Below, in pieces: positions 4,520 through 7,188 of a DNA stretch of 7,188 nucleotides. Both the position numbers and the translations under genes were made by a program. Source of the stretch: Paracoccaceae bacterium (GTDB lineage: Bacteria; Pseudomonadota; Alphaproteobacteria; Rhodobacterales; Rhodobacteraceae); the NCBI GenBank assembly GCA_007123625.1, contig SKKS01000197.1, forward strand, positions 1 to 7,188. The letters run 5' to 3'. The notes under the pieces were generated by a model that made no database searches, was not told where the DNA came from, and saw only the letters and a list, made by a program, of their open reading frames with translations. Position 1 is the stretch's first letter; each line of letters begins with the position of its first letter.

Positions 4520-7188
4520 ATGGGTTTCGGAAAAATCAGGTTCAGGCAGGCTGTCGTCGGATCGCGCGGTGGGCGCATGGTCAAGTGGCGCGGACGGGTT
4601 TGCAGTATCCCGCCCACTGTTGTGATCGCAACAATCGGCGTTTTCGGCGCAACCACGGCCGCAGTCATCGCAAACACGATCGATACCGAACAAACGACCA
4701 CACAGAACGTCCCTGCAACTGGCGACCTGACGATCACGCCTTCGGGCAGTGTGTCGGTCACCGGGGCCACCGAAGCGACGGCCGTCGAGGTTGACGCGTC
4801 ATTCTCGGGCACCTTGCGCAACGAAGGCGCGATCAGTGCGACAGTGACCCAAGTCAACGGCTTCGGAGAAGCGCGCGGAATACGGTTCGACGGGAATGTT
4901 GATGGCGGCACGGCCGTCAATACCGGGTCGATCACGGTCGCAGCCACCGGCGCTGTGAATGCCCCCGGAAGCGCGTCAGTCCAGGCCGCGGGGGTTTATG
5001 CTGACGGCAATCTGACCGGAAGCGCCAGTATCGGGATAGATGGCCCCATTGTCGTGACGGCGCAGGGCGGGTCGGCCACCACGGGTGACAACTATGGCAG
5101 AAATGTCAGTGCCGCTGCGGGGGGTGTCTTTATTGACGGATCAATCGCAGACGGGTCCAGTATCACAGGCATAGGCACCATTACTGTGGCCGCGATTGGT
5201 GGCACGGCAGAAGTTGGCAATAACGGAGGCGCCTACGCATCTGCGAGAGCTGTGGGCATTTCCGTCCGCGAGATTTATAGCAATGCGCAACTCAATACCG
5301 GCGGTGCCATTACTGTCACCGCACAGGGTGGAACGGCGACTGCGGGTGACTACGGCACCGCGCGGGCGGGTCTGGACGAAACCACGGGCATCTTTATCGG
5401 TGAAGACATCGACAACGCAGCATCGCTTGTCAACACGGGAAACATCACCGTCACGGCGCTGGGCGGCACAGCGACCGTCGGCAGCACGGCGTCCAGTTCT
5501 TCCTCCAATCGCGCCTATGCCGAAGTTGATAACACCCACGGCATCCGCGTTGGTGATTATTTTGGGGTCGGATATGTTTCTGGTCAATCTCGGCTAATCA
5601 ACAGCGGCACGATCACCGTGCTGGCGCAAGCCGGAACCGCCACGGGCGGCGATAACGCTCGCGCAGCCGCCGATGTTGAAAGGACCTTCGGGATATTGGT
5701 TGACGGAGGGATCAGAGAAGACTCGTCAGTCATCAACACGGGCGACATCACTGTGACAGCGCTGGGCGGCACGGCGACGGTCGGCAGCTCACCACCCTCT
5801 GGATATTATGGCAGTTACGCCCTGGCAGATATCGACGATACAATGGGCATCCATATCGACAGGTCTATAGAAGCCCGCTCGCTGCTGACCAACGGCGGCA
5901 CGATCACTGTTCTGGCGCAGGCCGGAACCGCGACGGGTGGCGATAACGCCCGCGCGATTGCCGATGTGGATGATACGTATGGAATACTCCTTGACCAGGG
6001 GATCAGGGAAGACTCGTCGCTGATCAATACCGGTGACATCACCGTAACAGCGCGGGGGGGCACGGCGACGGTCGGCAACCGAACCGACGGAGCTTATTTC
6101 TTCAGCGTCGGAGCCATCGCGGATGTCGACGATACCGCAGGGATCCACATCGAAAATAGAATCGAGACCCGTTCGCAACTCAACAACAGCGGCAAGATCA
6201 CTGTGCTGGCGCAGGGCGGAACCGCGACGGGCGGCGATAATTCATTCGCACAAGCCGATGTGGACGATACCTTCGGAATATACCTTGATCAGGGGATCAG
6301 GGAAGACTCGTCGCTGATCAACACCGGCGACATCACGGTGACAGCGCTGGGGGGTGTGGCGACCATCGGCAACCGGACCGCAGGCTATTATTTCTTTTCC
6401 AGGGCCTATGCGGATGTCGGCGATACCATGGGCATCCATATCGACAATGATATCGAGGTCCGGTCGCAACTGAACAACAGCGGCAAGATCACTGTGCTGG
6501 CGCAGGCCGGAACCGCAACGGGCGGCGACAACACAACCGCCCGCGCTGATGTGGACGATACCTACGGCATATACCTTGACCGGGGGATCAAAGAGGATTC
6601 GTCGCTGATCAACACCGGCGACATCATGGTGACGGCACTGGGCGGGACGGCGACAGTCGGCAACCGGACCGCAGGCCAGGGTTTCTACTCCACGGCCTAT
6701 GCGGATGTCGGCGATACGTTTGGTATCAATATCGACAATGATATCGAGGTCCGTTCGCAACTCAGCAACAGCGGCGCAATCACTGTTCTGGCGCAGGCCG
6801 GAACCGCGACGGGCGGCGACGGGGTTTACGGATCATTTGCGGGCGTTCGCGACACGGCGGGTATCTTTATCGGTCGCGGTGTCACGGAAGACTCGTCGCT
6901 GACCAACACCGGTGACATCACTGTGACCGCGCTGGGCGGCGCGGCAACGATTGGCGATGGCGGCGGCTATGGAACCGGCGGCCCTCAGGTCACTTCTCTT
7001 GGCGAGAGCATTGAACCCGTGATGTCTGCGTTTGTGTCTATCGGCCCTATTTTCAGCGGCGAGGCCTTCGCGGCAGTCAGCAATACTTATGGCATCAGGG
7101 TCGGCGGTGGCATTTCGAACGGATCACAGCTGAATAACAGCGGCAACATCGCGGTGCTCGCGCAGGCCGGAACCGCGACGGGCGGCGA
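4520..7188 (+). CDS. Giant repetitive beta-solenoid surface protein, autotransporter/adhesin-like (3' end outside window)
   Basis: The frame is uninterrupted for 889 codons and open at the window edge. Residues 1-30 are strongly basic (Lys5, Arg7, Arg9, Arg16, Arg19, Lys22, Arg24, Arg26); a hydrophobic stretch IPPTVVIATIGVFGATTAAVIA follows, ending near residue 51. This is a long Sec-type signal peptide with possible cleavage after Ala51. Cys28 precedes the hydrophobic core, so it is not a lipobox. From about residue 60 the protein consists of rungs of the form GI-x-I/V-D...SxLxNxGxITVxAxGGTAT, the pattern of alphaproteobacterial autotransporter passenger beta-helices. Two rung types alternate (VTALGGTATVG and VLAQAGTATGGD), giving a period of 97-98 residues from about residue 368, with more divergent units before that. 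After residue 28 there is no Cys and only three Lys. No filamentous-haemagglutinin secretion domain is apparent at the N-terminus, and the C-terminal barrel or other anchor is not in view, so type V secretion is likely but unproven. Starting instead at the ATG at 4442 would add 26 basic residues. It probably mediates adhesion or aggregation (inference). Confidence 0.8.
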   Translation, partial: MGFGKIRFRQAVVGSRGGRMVKWRGRVCSIPPTVVIATIGVFGATTAAVIANTIDTEQTTTQNVPATGDLTITPSGSVSVTGATEATAVEVDASFSGTLRNEGAISATVTQVNGFGEARGIRFDGNVDGGTAVNTGSITVAATGAVNAPGSASVQAAGVYADGNLTGSASIGIDGPIVVTAQGGSATTGDNYGRNVSAAAGGVFIDGSIADGSSITGIGTITVAAIGGTAEVGNNGGAYASARAVGISVREIYSNAQLNTGGAITVTAQGGTATAGDYGTARAGLDETTGIFIGEDIDNAASLVNTGNITVTALGGTATVGSTASSSSSNRAYAEVDNTHGIRVGDYFGVGYVSGQSRLINSGTITVLAQAGTATGGDNARAAADVERTFGILVDGGIREDSSVINTGDITVTALGGTATVGSSPPSGYYGSYALADIDDTMGIHIDRSIEARSLLTNGGTITVLAQAGTATGGDNARAIADVDDTYGILLDQGIREDSSLINTGDITVTARGGTATVGNRTDGAYFFSVGAIADVDDTAGIHIENRIETRSQLNNSGKITVLAQGGTATGGDNSFAQADVDDTFGIYLDQGIREDSSLINTGDITVTALGGVATIGNRTAGYYFFSRAYADVGDTMGIHIDNDIEVRSQLNNSGKITVLAQAGTATGGDNTTARADVDDTYGIYLDRGIKEDSSLINTGDIMVTALGGTATVGNRTAGQGFYSTAYADVGDTFGINIDNDIEVRSQLSNSGAITVLAQAGTATGGDGVYGSFAGVRDTAGIFIGRGVTEDSSLTNTGDITVTALGGAATIGDGGGYGTGGPQVTSLGESIEPVMSAFVSIGPIFSGEAFAAVSNTYGIRVGGGISNGSQLNNSGNIAVLAQAGTATGG
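5057..7188 (+). repeat. In-frame tandem repeat array, about 291-nt period
   Basis: Unit starts are anchored on the TAQGG/VLAQAG core at 5057, 5318, 5621, 5912, 6206, 6497, 6788 and 7157. The lengths are 261, 303, 291, 294, 291, 291 and 369 nt, all multiples of three; the eighth unit is cut by the window edge. The partner core (TALGGTATVG) recurs at 5195, 5459, 5762, 6053, 6347, 6638 and 6932. Nucleotide identity is highest among the units from 5912 to about 6840, where blocks encoding REDSSLINTGDITV and QLNNSGKITVLAQ are nearly identical. Units before 5600 are clearly more diverged. The pattern fits growth by in-frame duplication followed by homogenisation. Confidence 0.9.

Noticed and set aside
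4601..4603. Lipoprotein cysteine in the surface protein (Cys28 from the 4520 start)
   Set aside because: The Cys lies before the hydrophobic core rather than after it and the preceding residues (GRV) are not a lipobox.
5141..6760. Several minus-strand open frames in the repeat region that resemble one another
   Set aside because: They resemble one another only because the sense strand is repetitive. The plus-strand frame is open throughout and has coherent signal-peptide and repeat architecture.
5057..7188. CRISPR array or non-coding satellite
   Set aside because: The period is about 291 nt, all units are in frame, variation is mainly substitutional, and there are no unique spacers of constant length between short identical repeats.

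Overview
The window reads as part of a high-GC alphaproteobacterial chromosome. A member of the Rhodobacterales (roseobacter/Rhodobacter group) is the best guess, from GC-rich third codon positions, the FnrL-type box and the gene families present. This is an inference; no rRNA or other marker gene is in the window.

Layout: (1) 1-2644, minus strand, holds a two-gene ABC transporter operon. A LolD/MacB-type ATPase (1922-2644) is followed, with a 4-base stop/start overlap, by a large double-FtsX permease that runs off the left edge of the window. (2) 2645-3112 is a 468-base divergent intergenic region. It holds an FNR-type palindrome and a -10-like hexamer placed so that the ATPase transcript could begin at or next to its own start codon. 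(3) 3113-4264, plus strand, is a complete TIGR03032/DUF4915-type gene, a predicted cytoplasmic protein of unknown function with the family's motifs well preserved. (4) 4265-4519 is a 255-base spacer with a small hairpin and a TTGACA hexamer. (5) 4520 to the right edge, plus strand, is the first 889 codons of a very large, repetitive, Cys-free, Lys-poor exported protein. It looks like the beta-solenoid passenger of an autotransporter or adhesin. Its repeats have a composite period of about 97 residues (291 nt), each period being two related rungs. The C-terminus is outside the window, so the secretion type cannot be read.

The transporter exports or extracts something across the inner membrane and is probably a separate transcription unit that responds to oxygen or nitrosative state. 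The TIGR03032 gene and the surface protein are co-oriented and may be functionally linked, but nothing in the sequence proves it. The most distinctive part of the window is the repeat protein: an alternating repeat with variable aromatic loops on every second rung, an aspartate ladder, and an enlarged loop in the last full unit. No RNA genes, CRISPR arrays, insertion sequences or integration sites were seen.
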